Positions 16,837-25,180 of a stretch of 33,254 nucleotides of DNA are shown here, one piece after another. The stretch covers positions 1 to 33,254 of the forward strand of contig QHTD01000185.1 of assembly GCA_003220675.1 (NCBI GenBank), read 5' to 3'. The notes beneath the pieces are model-generated. The model was not told the DNA's origin. It searched no databases and saw only the letters and a program-made list of their open reading frames with translations. The stretch is from Candidatus Rokuibacteriota bacterium (GTDB lineage Bacteria; Methylomirabilota; Methylomirabilia; Rokubacteriales; CSP1-6). The stretch's first letter is position 1; each line of letters opens with the position of its first letter. The translations under genes and the position numbers were made by a program.

Positions 16837-18131
16837 CCGAGGGGCTCGTCGGCCTCACCGTGATGATGCTGCTCGCCTTCCTGCGCGTGCCCATCGCATA
16901 CGCCATGGGCATCGTCGGCGTCGTCGGCTACGCCTACATGCGCGACTGGAGCTGGGCGGTGGCGTTCGCCATGGCTCAGACCAAGCTGTACGAGACCGGG
17001 CGGAGCTACACGCTCTCGGTGGTGCCGCTCTTCATCCTGATGGGCAACTTCGTCACGCGCGCCGGCATGTCGCGGGAGCTGTTCCGTGCCGCTTACGCCT
17101 TTATCGGCCACCTGCGCGGCGGCCTGGCGATGGCCACCGTGTGGGCCTCGGCCGGCTTCGGCGGGATCTGCGGCTCCTCCATCGCCACCGCGGCGACGAT
17201 GGCGAAGGTGGCCTATCCCTCGATGAAGCGGTTCGGCTACTCCGACAAGCTCGCGGCGGGCACCGTCGCCTCGGCCGGCACGCTCGGCATCATGATCCCG
17301 CCCTCCACCATCATGGTGATCTACGGTATCTTCACCGAGACCAACATCGGCAAGCTCTTCATGGCCGGGATCCTTCCCGGCATCCTCGGCGCGTGCCTGC
17401 TCTGCCTCGCCATCGTGTACATGACGTGGCGCGAGCCGGGCTCGGGCCCGCCCGGCCCGCGCTCGAGCTGGCGTGAGCGCGGGCTCGCGCTCAAAGACGT
17501 GTGGGGCGTGGCGGCGCTGTTCCTGTTCGTGATGGGCGGCATCTACGGCGGCCTCTTCACCGCCACCGAGGGCGCGGGCATGGGCGCCGCCGGCGCCATG
17601 GTCTTCGCGCTGGGGCGCGGCGCGCTCACGTTGAAGACGCTCTACGACGCGCTCCTCGAGAGCGCGCGCACCACGGCCATGCTGTTCCTGATCCTGATCG
17701 GTGCCTTGATGTTCGCGGAGTTCGTCAACATCACGACGATGCCGGCCGACCTCAAAGCCGTCGTCTCGGGCCTGGGCCTCTCCCCCATCATGGTGGTGGC
17801 GGCGATCTGCGCGATCTACGTGGTGCTCGGCACGGCGATGGAGGAGCTGTCGATGGTGCTGCTCACCATGCCCGTGTTCTTCCCGGTGGTTGTGCACCTC
17901 GGGTTCGACCCCGTCTGGTTCGGGATCATCATCGTGTGCGTCGTCGAGATCGGACTGATCAGCCCGCCCGTCGGGATGAACATGTTCGTGCTCAAGACGC
18001 TGTTGCCGGAGGTCTCGACGGGGACCGTGTTCCGTGGTGTGATGCCGTTCATGTGGGCCGACGTGGTGCGCCTCGCCATTCTGGTCGCGTTTCCCGCGAT
18101 CTCGCTGTGGCTGCCGAGCATGATGCGCTGA
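16833..18131 (+). CDS. dctM: TRAP transporter large permease (DctM), system 2
   Basis: The 432-residue protein matches DctM (GICGSSIATAATMAKVAYP, GTLGIMIPPSTIMVIYGIFTETNIG, LISPPVGMNMFVL). The true start is the ATG at 16833 that overlaps the dctQ stop; the track start at 16566 is a frame extension through dctQ. It is the last gene of the second P-Q-M set. The following gene is convergent, 24 nt away. Confidence 0.93.
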   Translation: MTEGLVGLTVMMLLAFLRVPIAYAMGIVGVVGYAYMRDWSWAVAFAMAQTKLYETGRSYTLSVVPLFILMGNFVTRAGMSRELFRAAYAFIGHLRGGLAMATVWASAGFGGICGSSIATAATMAKVAYPSMKRFGYSDKLAAGTVASAGTLGIMIPPSTIMVIYGIFTETNIGKLFMAGILPGILGACLLCLAIVYMTWREPGSGPPGPRSSWRERGLALKDVWGVAALFLFVMGGIYGGLFTATEGAGMGAAGAMVFALGRGALTLKTLYDALLESARTTAMLFLILIGALMFAEFVNITTMPADLKAVVSGLGLSPIMVVAAICAIYVVLGTAMEELSMVLLTMPVFFPVVVHLGFDPVWFGIIIVCVVEIGLISPPVGMNMFVLKTLLPEVSTGTVFRGVMPFMWADVVRLAILVAFPAISLWLPSMMR

Positions 18132-18155
18132 CCGCGCGAACGCTCGGCGCGCAGA

Positions 18156-18533
18156 TCAGGCGAGGACGAGACGGGCCGGCTGGAGCGTGCGGCTGAACGG
18201 GTTCAGGACGAAGCCCAGGATCTCGAGGGTGACGGCTCCGAGGAGCGCCTCGTCACCCACTTCGCCGAGGATGACCGGCGTGTGGCCTTCGCCCTGCGGC
18301 AGCGCGATGTGGCATTCGGAGACGTCGCGCTCGATCTGCGTGCCGTCGGCCAGAACGAAGGTCATGCGTCGCTTGGGCGCCAGGCCGAGCGCGCGCCAGT
18401 CTGCCGGAGGCAGAAGGCTGTACTTCGCCCCGCTGTCGACCATGAATCGCACCGTGCGAGAAGTGCCGGAGAGGCCGGTGACCACGCCCTCGACGTATGT
18501 CAGTCCCACCAGATCGCTCCTCGCATCGCTCAC
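18156..18533 (-). CDS. Retropepsin-like aspartic protease domain protein
   Basis: The 125-residue protein has the single-domain aspartic protease pattern of clan AA: MVDSGAKYSLLP, with the catalytic Asp at about residue 33 (DSG for DTG), followed by a second half with VILGEVGDEALLGAVTLEILGFVLNP, the usual C-terminal block of bacterial retropepsin-like proteins. Such proteins are expected to work as homodimers. No signal peptide is visible. The start is GTG at 18533; a second GAGGAG inside the frame could support a start at codon 9. It is a single-gene unit convergent with the TRAP operon. Substrate is unknown. Confidence 0.8.
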   Translation of the reverse strand: MSDARSDLVGLTYVEGVVTGLSGTSRTVRFMVDSGAKYSLLPPADWRALGLAPKRRMTFVLADGTQIERDVSECHIALPQGEGHTPVILGEVGDEALLGAVTLEILGFVLNPFSRTLQPARLVLA

Positions 18534-18642
18534 GTCTCCTCACCCGCGATTGTAGTAGAACGCGAGCCGCCATGGCCCTTGCGTTTGGATGGCGACAATG
18601 CTCTCCTATGCGCCGCCCGATCCGCCGCTCAGGAGGAAGCCA

Positions 18643-19727
18643 ATGACCCCTCACCGTCACGCGCCCGCCAGTGTCGGCCTTGCCCTGCTCGCGGCCCTGA
18701 GCCTCGCCCCGGCCGCCGGCGCTCAGATCGCCGTGTCAGCGAACGACAACAAGGTGGTCAGCCTGAACGGCGTCGTGACGGTGGTGCCCAACGCGCCGCC
18801 GGACACCGTCTCGGTCATCGACCTCAAGGCCTCCCCGCCCCGCGTGATCGCCGAGGTCGAGGCGCCGGTGAGCGTGGTCGGCCCGCCGACAACCGCCTCA
18901 CGGTCATCGATCTGACGGCCAACCCGCTGAAGATCATCGCCACCCTCGAGGCCGGCAAGGGCGCGTCGGGCATCTCTATCAACCGTCAGGGCACGCTGGC
19001 GCTCGTCTCAAACCTCGTGGACGGCACCGTGTCCGTCTTCACAATCCAGGGCAAGACGGTGAGCGCGGCGGGGGCCGTCGAGGTCGGCGGCGTGAAGGCG
19101 GGCGGCGGTCAGGTGGTGATCGCGCCCGACGGCAAAACCGCGCTGGTCTCGCGCCGGGACGACAACCGCATCTCCGTTCTCTCGATCGACGGGTCCAAGG
19201 TCGAGTACACGAAGCGCGACATGACGGCGGGAGTTCGCCCCATCGTGCTCGACATCGCGTCGAGCGGCGCCTTCGCCATGGTCGCCAGCCTCGCGGGCTC
19301 GGCCACTGGCGATAACGACAGCGTCAGCCTCATCGACCTGACGGCAAAGCCTCCCCGCGTCGTCGACACCGTCGGCGTCCTCGGCGCGACGGCCGAGGGG
19401 CTCAAGATCTCGCCAGACAGCTCCGTCGCCGCGGTCGTCGTCCACAACGGCAGCAACCGGCCCAAGGACTCGCCCTTCTACAACGACGCCGGCAAGCTCG
19501 TCATCGTTCGCGTGACCGGCAAGACACTGTCACGCGTGGCCGAGGCCCCGATCGGCCACTGGTCGCAGGGCGTCGCCTTCTCGCCCGACGGCAAGACGAT
19601 CCTCGTCGGCAACATGGTCGAGAAGGACTACTGGGTGTTCCGGTTGGACGGCTCGACGCTGAGGGACACCGGCCAGCGCGTCAAGGTGAACGGTGGCCCA
19701 GCCGCGATCCGTACGGCCGAGAAGTAG
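18643..19727 (+). pseudogene. Secreted YncE-like beta-propeller protein, internally deleted and frameshifted
   Basis: The ATG at 18643, with AGGAGG upstream, opens a signal peptide and VSVIDLKASPPRVIAEVEAP, a propeller-blade strand pattern. Near 18881-18890 the frame changes. The second frame, found in the track as 18282-19727, continues from DNRLTVIDL through repeated VIDL/SVLSIDG and DGKTALVS blades to a TAG at 19727. The first frame stops at 18913. The join GPP|DNRL lacks the stretch that would complete a blade, so a deletion that is not a multiple of three, rather than a 1-nt slip, is likely. The protein would be periplasmic or secreted. It may be a true pseudogene or an assembly collapse of repetitive sequence. 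Confidence 0.7.
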
Positions 19728-19765
19728 GAGCTTCTGCCGATCTGCTCCCCTGAACGGCACGCGGG

Positions 19766-20290
19766 TTAGCGCGCGAGCTCGACGAGGTTGCCCCGGGCGT
19801 CGAGCCCGAGGCCCGTCTCCTTCGCCCGCGCCAGCACCGACTTGGCCCAGGCGACCTTGCCGGAGTCGGTGCCTCCCAGGATCGCCATCAGGTAGCCGTG
19901 CTCGGGGCCGGCGTTCCGGAAGCCGCGCATCACCCCCGGCGGGATCGAGATCGTGTCGAAGGGCTCCAGCACGACCTCCTGCTCGCCCTCGTCGCCCCAG
20001 TACACGGCCCAGCGGCCGGTGAGGGCGACGAAGACCTCGACCGTCGGGTGGGCGTGCAGTGCCGCCCCCTTGCCCGGGTCGGCGCCGACGTACGTCAGGT
20101 TGAAATCGCGCGCGTCGGGGATGGCCGGCGCCAGCCCAGGGTCCTCCGTCACGCCGCGCCCGATCACATTGAAGATCTTACGCTGGTGCTCGGGCAGGCG
20201 GGTGTCCACGAACGCCTGCGTGCTGGGCCGCAGCTCCCTGAAGCGCGCGACCCGTTTGAGCATCGCTTCCCTCGACATCTGCTTGGCCAT
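19766..20290 (-). CDS. Cupin-domain protein
   Basis: The 174-residue protein has a single cupin core: motif 1 with HAHPTVEVFVALTGRW (metal-type residues His79, His81, Glu85) and motif 2 with PPGVMRGFRNAG. The metal-binding His expected in motif 2 is Arg (residue 122), so metal binding may be three-ligand or absent. AGGGGGT precedes the ATG. The gene starts 21 nt after the stop of the LVIVD-repeat gene and is probably co-transcribed with it. Enzymatic activity cannot be assigned. Confidence 0.85.
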   Translation of the reverse strand: MAKQMSREAMLKRVARFRELRPSTQAFVDTRLPEHQRKIFNVIGRGVTEDPGLAPAIPDARDFNLTYVGADPGKGAALHAHPTVEVFVALTGRWAVYWGDEGEQEVVLEPFDTISIPPGVMRGFRNAGPEHGYLMAILGGTDSGKVAWAKSVLARAKETGLGLDARGNLVELAR

Positions 20291-20311
20291 GGCTTTACCC
20301 CCTGGGATCGA

Positions 20312-21784
20312 TCAGTTGCCCGTGATGATCTTCGCGGCCTCACCGGTGAGCCTCACGATGTGCAACCCCGTGTTGGCCCGGTCAGCGAGGTACACGAAGC
20401 CGCGCTCGTCCGCCTCGACGTTGTTGGTCTGGATCGCCACCTTGCAGCTCCGCGTGCCGTTCGTCACGCAGCGCTCGGCGGTCCTCTCCGTCGTCGCCGG
20501 AATATAGAACCCGGCCTCGCGTGGCGCGTAGGGATTGCGGATGTCCATCGCGCGCACGCCGCCGTTGAAATAGGCGAGGAACACGAGCTTCTTGTAGAAG
20601 ATCGGCGCGAACGACTCGCTCGACGAGTGGGGGCCGAAGCGGCCGCCCCGGCGGCAGAAGTTGCCCTGGGACTCCGGGACCTGGAGGGTGGCCACCGAGA
20701 ACGGCCTGGTCTCGGTGGTGACGTCGACCATGAACGCGGCGTGCCGGAACTCGCGGCACTCGTTGGCGGTGGCCTCGGAGACGAGGACGACGAAGTCGCG
20801 CACGCGTCCCTTGGTGTTGGCCGCCCAGTCGGCGATCGGGATGCCCAGCACGGGGAACGCCGTGTGACCGCCCCAGTTGGGCGACATGTAGAGGCGGCTG
20901 ATCTCGGGGTCGTTGAGGTTCGCCGCGGTGGGCTCCTTCGGGCCGGTGACGAGCTTCTGACGGTCGACGATCTGGAGCACGCCGTCGGCGCTGGTGCCGT
21001 ACGCGAAGTACGCGCGGTTGCCGAGGACGATCGGCCCATGGACGCCGTGGGCGACGGGGATCGGGCCGGTGGAGCCGGGCTCCTGGCCGGCCAGCCCGAA
21101 GTCGCGGATGAACACGGGCTTCGCGGGGTCGCTGAGGTCGTAGATCTTCGTCATGCGCCACGTGCGCCACCCCGATGGACCGAGCTGCAACGGATCCGTC
21201 TTGGCGAGGTCGCCCGAGATCAGGTAGGCGATCCCGGTGTCGCACTCCCACCAGTTCTTGTGCGTCGAGGTCAGCCCGGAGACCACCGTGCTGACTCTCC
21301 GCGGCTTCGCCGGATCCGTCGCGTCCCACACCTCGTGGCCCGAGTTGGGGAGCGAGTTGCCGAACGTCCGCAGCACGTACGTCTTCCCCTGCCGGTCGCA
21401 CACGCGCACCATCTGCGCGCCGCCCTGCTCGGGCCCGCCGGGCATCCCGGGGATGTGCGCGAGGTAGCGAGGCCGCGCCGGGTCGGTGACGTCCACGATC
21501 GACGTCCCATTATCTTCATCGGCTCCGGTGAGCGGGTTGCGGGCGCGCCCGCCGTGATGGCCGACGTAGGCGATGAAGCGCCCGCGCTGCTGGTGAATCG
21601 TCGGCTGGTAGGCCGAGCGGCCCTGCAGCTCGTCGTGCCCGACCAGTTCCATGTCATGGGCTTCGGCGCCGTGACCACGCGCCGGCGCCTGGGAGGACGC
21701 GGGGCCGGCCGCGAGCGACACCAGGACGAGGCCGAGGACTGCCAGCGAAGCCCCTCGTCGCGGGGAAGTCCGAGCGTCGTGCAT
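20312..21784 (-). CDS. Secreted LVIVD-repeat (beta-propeller-like) protein
   Basis: The protein has 490 residues from the ATG at 21784 (MHDARTS), which has AGGAGG five bases upstream; the track start is 21 codons longer. After a signal peptide (LGLVLVSLAAGPASSQ) come repeated strand-rich units of the LVIVD type: SIVDVTDPARPRYLAHI, KIYDLSDPAKPVFIRDF and MDIRNPYAPREAGFYIP. Several cysteines (CDRQ, WECD, NECREF, NFCRR, RCVTNG) suggest disulfides in the periplasm. The role is likely binding or scaffolding; no enzyme motif is seen. A 633-codon shadow ORF lies opposite. Confidence 0.85.
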   Translation of the reverse strand: MHDARTSPRRGASLAVLGLVLVSLAAGPASSQAPARGHGAEAHDMELVGHDELQGRSAYQPTIHQQRGRFIAYVGHHGGRARNPLTGADEDNGTSIVDVTDPARPRYLAHIPGMPGGPEQGGAQMVRVCDRQGKTYVLRTFGNSLPNSGHEVWDATDPAKPRRVSTVVSGLTSTHKNWWECDTGIAYLISGDLAKTDPLQLGPSGWRTWRMTKIYDLSDPAKPVFIRDFGLAGQEPGSTGPIPVAHGVHGPIVLGNRAYFAYGTSADGVLQIVDRQKLVTGPKEPTAANLNDPEISRLYMSPNWGGHTAFPVLGIPIADWAANTKGRVRDFVVLVSEATANECREFRHAAFMVDVTTETRPFSVATLQVPESQGNFCRRGGRFGPHSSSESFAPIFYKKLVFLAYFNGGVRAMDIRNPYAPREAGFYIPATTERTAERCVTNGTRSCKVAIQTNNVEADERGFVYLADRANTGLHIVRLTGEAAKIITGN

Positions 21785-21843
21785 GACCGCCTCCTGTGAA
21801 GGGTGTCGCGCCCATCTCGAGGGCTCTGAGGTGCCGAAACGCA

Positions 21844-22575
21844 TCACCGTTTTCGGTACAAGATTTGATGGTAGTACGGCCGCGGTCCTTCGAGGGTATC
21901 CACGACATAGCAGTCGGTCACGACTTCAACGTCAAAGCCGTCCCGCTCACCGAGCTCGCGCAGCTGCTCTGAGGACAGCGGCGATTTTGCCGCTTCGGTG
22001 ACACGTTCGTTCTGCTCGATGAAGATTCTCTTCTGCTCGGGTGAGACAACACCCCGCTCAACGGCCGCCGACAGATATTTGTCCAGGTAACTGATGAAGC
22101 ATTGTCGGTACGCGTGCAGGTTCTCGCCGACGGTGCTCACCGCTAACCCGCCACCGGACTTGAGCACTCGCTGCGCTTCCGCAAAGAACATGTCCGGGAG
22201 CGGCAGGGCCCAGACAACACTGTGCGAGAAGATGTGATCGGCACTTCGACTTCTGACGCACATCTCGGCGACGTCCGCGACGACGATCTTGCCCCGGGGA
22301 ACCCCTTGGCGTTCTGCTTGTTCCGCCATGGCCGGGTTGATGTCGAGGAGGTACACGTCGGCATCTCGTCGTACGCGCCGCGCCTCGGTGTTCATGAGCC
22401 CGGTGCCGCCACCGGCCTCGATGACGAGCGGACGGCGGCTGGCGATCGAGCGAATCCACTGCATGTGAAGAGCCGTCGCCGCCCGATAGAACGGAAGCTC
22501 CTCGATGATGTCGTAGACCGCCTGGTACAGGCCTTGCCGTGAGAACGGTTTGACATCTTCGTCGGCGTGATTCAT
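21844..22575 (-). CDS. Class I SAM-dependent methyltransferase
   Basis: The 243-residue protein has motif I VIEAGGGTGLMN, an acidic end of strand 2 (VYLLDINPAMAEQAER), a motif II-like IVVADVAEM and VLKSGGGLAVSTVGENL. These are Rossmann methyltransferase features. No signal peptide is seen. Substrate is not indicated. It lies 60 nt upstream of the LVIVD-repeat gene on the same strand and may be in the same transcript. Upstream it borders a transposase-like remnant. Confidence 0.88.
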   Translation of the reverse strand: MNHADEDVKPFSRQGLYQAVYDIIEELPFYRAATALHMQWIRSIASRRPLVIEAGGGTGLMNTEARRVRRDADVYLLDINPAMAEQAERQGVPRGKIVVADVAEMCVRSRSADHIFSHSVVWALPLPDMFFAEAQRVLKSGGGLAVSTVGENLHAYRQCFISYLDKYLSAAVERGVVSPEQKRIFIEQNERVTEAAKSPLSSEQLRELGERDGFDVEVVTDCYVVDTLEGPRPYYHQILYRKR

Positions 22576-22587
22576 GGCGTAGGTCGG

Positions 22588-22730
22588 TCATGCCGCCAGG
22601 GTCGTGTGCTGGCTCAGCACTGCGGCGATCTTGCGCCAGCCGTCGATCCTGCGCAACTTGATCTGCCCACTCAATACGAGGCTGAAGAGCAGGATCAGCG
22701 CCGGGCGAACGTCACCGTCGCCGATCTGCT
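22588..22730 (-). mobile_element. Probable transposase C-terminal remnant
   Basis: The minus-strand frame ending at 22588 reads RPALILLFSLVLSGQIKLRRIDGWRKI and then a short tail. The SGQI.LRR.DGW pattern is what I recall from C-termini of some bacterial insertion-sequence transposases. Only about 45 residues remain and nothing upstream continues the protein, because the tandem repeat begins immediately. It looks like the scar of an insertion sequence. The family is not certain, and no terminal inverted repeats are recognisable. Confidence 0.4.
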
Positions 22731-22757
22731 GCCTTAAGGCCTGCCGAGGGTGCGCCG

Positions 22758-23138
22758 CTACCCGCCGCCCCCGCCACCGCCGTCGCTCTTCCAGTCGAAC
22801 GAGAGAACCTGCACGCGGTAGCTCGCGGCTTCGGGCACGGATGCGCTGAAGTAGGCGCGGCCATCCGGGCGGACTGTGCCGAAGACCCAGACCGTCGAGC
22901 TGCCCACGACCTTGCCGGAGGCGTCGAGGCGCTCGATCTGAAGGCGCATGCGATCCGCGGTCCGCATGGCCTGGTTGTAGACATATCCCTCGACCTTCGG
23001 CCCCTTCCTGCCGCGCGTCACCTCCCACTCGAGCCGAAAGTCGCGCGCGAGGCTCTCGGGGGCGTAGATCTGGGCCGAGACTCCGACGGCGCCTGTGAGG
23101 AGCGCCGCGACCGTGAACGCTGTGATTCGCCGCCGCAT
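22758..23138 (-). CDS. Small secreted Gly-tailed protein, copy 1
   Basis: The 126-residue protein has a signal peptide (ITAFTVAALLTGAVGVSAQ), a beta-rich body (FRLEWEVTRGRKGPKVEGYVYN, then VWVFGTVRPDGRAYFSASVP) and a C-terminal run of glycines after FDWKSD. The body looks like an immunoglobulin-like or FxLD-type extracellular domain, but I know no named family. It is the downstream member of a tandem pair with the gene at 23191 and differs by scattered substitutions (for example DRM for EHM). The Gly run could be a flexible tail; its length may vary. Confidence 0.75.
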   Translation of the reverse strand: MRRRITAFTVAALLTGAVGVSAQIYAPESLARDFRLEWEVTRGRKGPKVEGYVYNQAMRTADRMRLQIERLDASGKVVGSSTVWVFGTVRPDGRAYFSASVPEAASYRVQVLSFDWKSDGGGGGGG

Positions 23139-23190
23139 CGCTGTTTCTCCTATCTGCTGCCGTTAAGGCCCGAGCCGCGACGGTCCTCCG

Positions 23191-23574
23191 CTACATCCCG
23201 CCGCCACCGCCGCCGCCGCCGCAGGTCCAGTCGAACTCGAGAACCTGGACGCGGTAGCTCGCGGCGTCGGGCACGGATGCGCTGAAGTAGGCGCGGCCAT
23301 CCACGCGGACTGTGCCGAAGACCCAGACCGTCGAGCTGCCCACGACCTTGGCGGAGGCGTCGAGGCGCTCGATCTGAAGGCGCATGTGCTCTGCGGTCCG
23401 CATGGCCTGGTTGTAGACATATCCCTCGACCTTCGGCCCCTTCCTGCCGCGCGTCACCTCCCACTCGAGCCGGAAGTAGCGCTCGAGGCTCTCAGGGGTA
23501 TAGATCTGGGCCGAGACTCCGACGGCGCCTGTGAGGAGCGCCGCGACCGTGAGCGCTGTGATTCGCCGCCACAT
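23191..23574 (-). CDS. Small secreted Gly-tailed protein, copy 2
   Basis: The 127-residue paralogue is about 85-90 percent similar to copy 1 by eye, with the same signal peptide and the same VWVFGTVR core. It ends FDWTC and then eight or so glycines and Met, so it gains a cysteine just before the tail. Purifying-looking differences in the body and free variation in the tail suggest that both copies are or were expressed. The gene is the promoter-proximal copy; the divergent gene at 23681 has its promoter just upstream. Confidence 0.75.
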   Translation of the reverse strand: MWRRITALTVAALLTGAVGVSAQIYTPESLERYFRLEWEVTRGRKGPKVEGYVYNQAMRTAEHMRLQIERLDASAKVVGSSTVWVFGTVRVDGRAYFSASVPDAASYRVQVLEFDWTCGGGGGGGGM

Positions 23575-23646
23575 GGCTGGGGTTCTCCTTTCGTACCTTT
23601 AGAAGTCGGAACCAGCCGCGAAGGTTCCCGGATGAACACGTCGGCC

Positions 23647-23675
23647 TTGACACGCCCGTAGGCGCACGATATCAG
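23647..23675 (+). promoter_or_regulatory. Sigma70-type promoter of secreted protease gene
   Basis: TTGACA at 23647-23652, 17-nt spacer, TATCAG at 23670-23675. The ATG of the protease gene is only 6 nt after the -10 box, so the mRNA should be leaderless. The boxes and flanks (TCGGCCTTGACACGC and ATCAGCGGCCATGG) recur at the TRAP promoter near 12389. Confidence 0.65.
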
Positions 23676-23680
23676 CGGCC

Positions 23681-24532
23681 ATGGCCTTCGCCCGTCGGAC
23701 CTGGATCGCGACGGCTCTCGCGGCGCTGGCGCTGGCAGGGCCGGCGCAGAGCGCGGCGGCCCCGTACCGTGAATACGAGATTGGGTTCAGCGGTGAGGCG
23801 TCGCCGCTCGGCAAGAGTCCGAGCGACGCCGAGCTCATCAACGCGGTCGCCTGGATAATGAGCAACAAGCTTGGTCTTCCATTCCCGACGGGCATCAAGG
23901 CGTACATCTACGTCAACCAGGCGACACTCGTGGATGGGCTCATCCAGATCGCGGGCGAGAAGCGCGAGGAGGCGTGGGACAAAGGGCGGTTCGCTGCGGG
24001 CGTCGCCACGCGGGCGGGCCTTTTCCTGCGGGGCGATCATCTGGCAGAGATGCATCTGCTGGGGCGCGCGGGGCTCTTCGCCCACGAGCTGACGCATGTC
24101 AGCCAGCGCAAGCTGGCTGAAGGCGGGCGAGGCGGTGCGGCCCAGTGGATCCTCGAGGGCCACGCCGACTGGGTCAAGGTCCAGGCGCTGGACCTGCTCG
24201 GGTTTCGCCCGTACCGGGAGTCGCGGGACGAGATCGTTCGCTCCATCAGCGGATCGAAGATGCCCGTCAAGTTCTTCCCCGACCTGGAGGCCCTCGCGAC
24301 CAACGCGGGCTGGACAAGCGCGAGGAATCAGTTCGGCGCCCCCGCCACGTATGGCCAGGCGTTCCTCGCGGTGGACTGGCTTATCGAGCGTTATGGCAGC
24401 GCGAAGCTCCTCGAGTTCCTTGGACGGTTTGCGCTTCAGACCGCGCCTCGCGAGCACTGGCGGACGGTGTTCCCGATTTCCTACCGCCAGTTCATCGACG
24501 AGTTCCGCGCCCGGCTGGAGGCTCTGCGCTAG
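23681..24532 (+). CDS. Secreted gluzincin-type (HExxH) metallopeptidase-like protein
   Basis: The 283-residue protein has a signal peptide (TWIATALAALALAGPAQSAAA) and the zinc motif HELTH at residues 135-139, followed about 20 residues later by WILEGHADW, where Glu159 is a candidate third zinc ligand as in gluzincins of the peptidase MA clan. FLAVDWLIERYG and a C-terminal helix region also resemble peptidase_MA-like proteins. It is probably periplasmic or surface-exposed. The ATG at 23681 follows its promoter directly. Its stop shares bases with the stop of the convergent livF gene (CTAG). Substrate is unknown. Confidence 0.85.
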   Translation: MAFARRTWIATALAALALAGPAQSAAAPYREYEIGFSGEASPLGKSPSDAELINAVAWIMSNKLGLPFPTGIKAYIYVNQATLVDGLIQIAGEKREEAWDKGRFAAGVATRAGLFLRGDHLAEMHLLGRAGLFAHELTHVSQRKLAEGGRGGAAQWILEGHADWVKVQALDLLGFRPYRESRDEIVRSISGSKMPVKFFPDLEALATNAGWTSARNQFGAPATYGQAFLAVDWLIERYGSAKLLEFLGRFALQTAPREHWRTVFPISYRQFIDEFRARLEALR

Positions 24533-25179
24533 GAAGGGACTACCTCGCCGCGCTCGATCGTCGCGATGTGCCCGGTCAGGAGGCGCACCCGGTTCACGTC
24601 CGACTCCGCCACGAGGACGGTCAGATCGGCCTTCGTCGCCTGGAACGCGCGGACGACCTCGGCCATTCGCGCCGAGAGCGCCGGCGACACGCCCTCCATC
24701 GGCTCGTCCAGCAGCAGCAGACGGTGCGCGCAGAAGAGCGCGCGGCCCAGCGCGACCAGCTTCTGCTGGCCCCCGCTGAGCTGCGACGCCTGCCGCCGAC
24801 CGAGCGCCGCGACCTCCGGCAGGAGGGTGGCGACCGCGTCCCAGCGCTCGTCGGCGTCACGGCGCCCTTGGCCCCAGGCGGGGACGAGGAGGTTGTCCTT
24901 GACGGTGAGGGAGCCGATGAGGCGCCGGTCTTCGGGCATGTAGCCGATCCCGAGCCGGCCTCGCTCGAATGGAGGGAGGCGGACGAGCTCCTGGCCGTCG
25001 AGGACCACGTTGCCCGATACCACCGGGACCAGACCCATGATGCTCCGGAGCGTCGTGGTCTTTCCCGCGCCGTTACGTCCGACGAGGCCCACGATGCCGC
25101 CGGCCGGGACCTCGAGGGAGAGCGAGCGGAGGACCGAGAGTCCGCCGAGCCGCACGATCAGCCGTTGGACGCTGAGCAC
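24529..25179 (-). CDS. livF: ABC importer ATPase LivF-like, operon 2
   Basis: The 216-residue ATPase has Walker A GRNGAGKTT, signature LSGGQQK and Walker B LLLDEPMEGVSP, the last typical of LivF. It is slightly short for the family (about 235). The GTG start at 25179 is one base after the livG stop. It is the last gene of the minus-strand operon livK-livH-livM-livG-livF, which encodes an importer of branched-chain amino acids or similar compounds. Confidence 0.9.
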   Translation of the reverse strand: MLSVQRLIVRLGGLSVLRSLSLEVPAGGIVGLVGRNGAGKTTTLRSIMGLVPVVSGNVVLDGQELVRLPPFERGRLGIGYMPEDRRLIGSLTVKDNLLVPAWGQGRRDADERWDAVATLLPEVAALGRRQASQLSGGQQKLVALGRALFCAHRLLLLDEPMEGVSPALSARMAEVVRAFQATKADLTVLVAESDVNRVRLLTGHIATIERGEVVPS

Positions 25180-25180
25180 G

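Larger units (their letters stand above)
22726..23585. repeat. Tandem duplication, two units of about 430 bp
   Basis: Two direct copies, roughly 22726-23152 and 23153-23585, each hold one small secreted-protein gene. Both begin with ATCTGCTGCC followed by a TTAAGGCC-containing stretch, and they are near identical in the middle. The CCGCC-rich parts differ most, as expected for Gly codon runs. The duplicate boundary coincides with the end of the transposase-like remnant. Confidence 0.75.

Noticed and set aside
16812-17897. 361-codon minus-strand ORF
   Set aside because: Antisense of the second dctM, with the same His/Asp/Arg-rich low-information composition.
19898-21799. 633-codon plus-strand ORF
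   Set aside because: It covers the antisense of the cupin and LVIVD-repeat genes, whose motifs and ribosome-binding sites are convincing.
23205-23225. CCGCCG-rich run as a simple-sequence regulatory repeat
   Set aside because: It is explained by consecutive glycine codons at the 3' end of the small secreted-protein gene.
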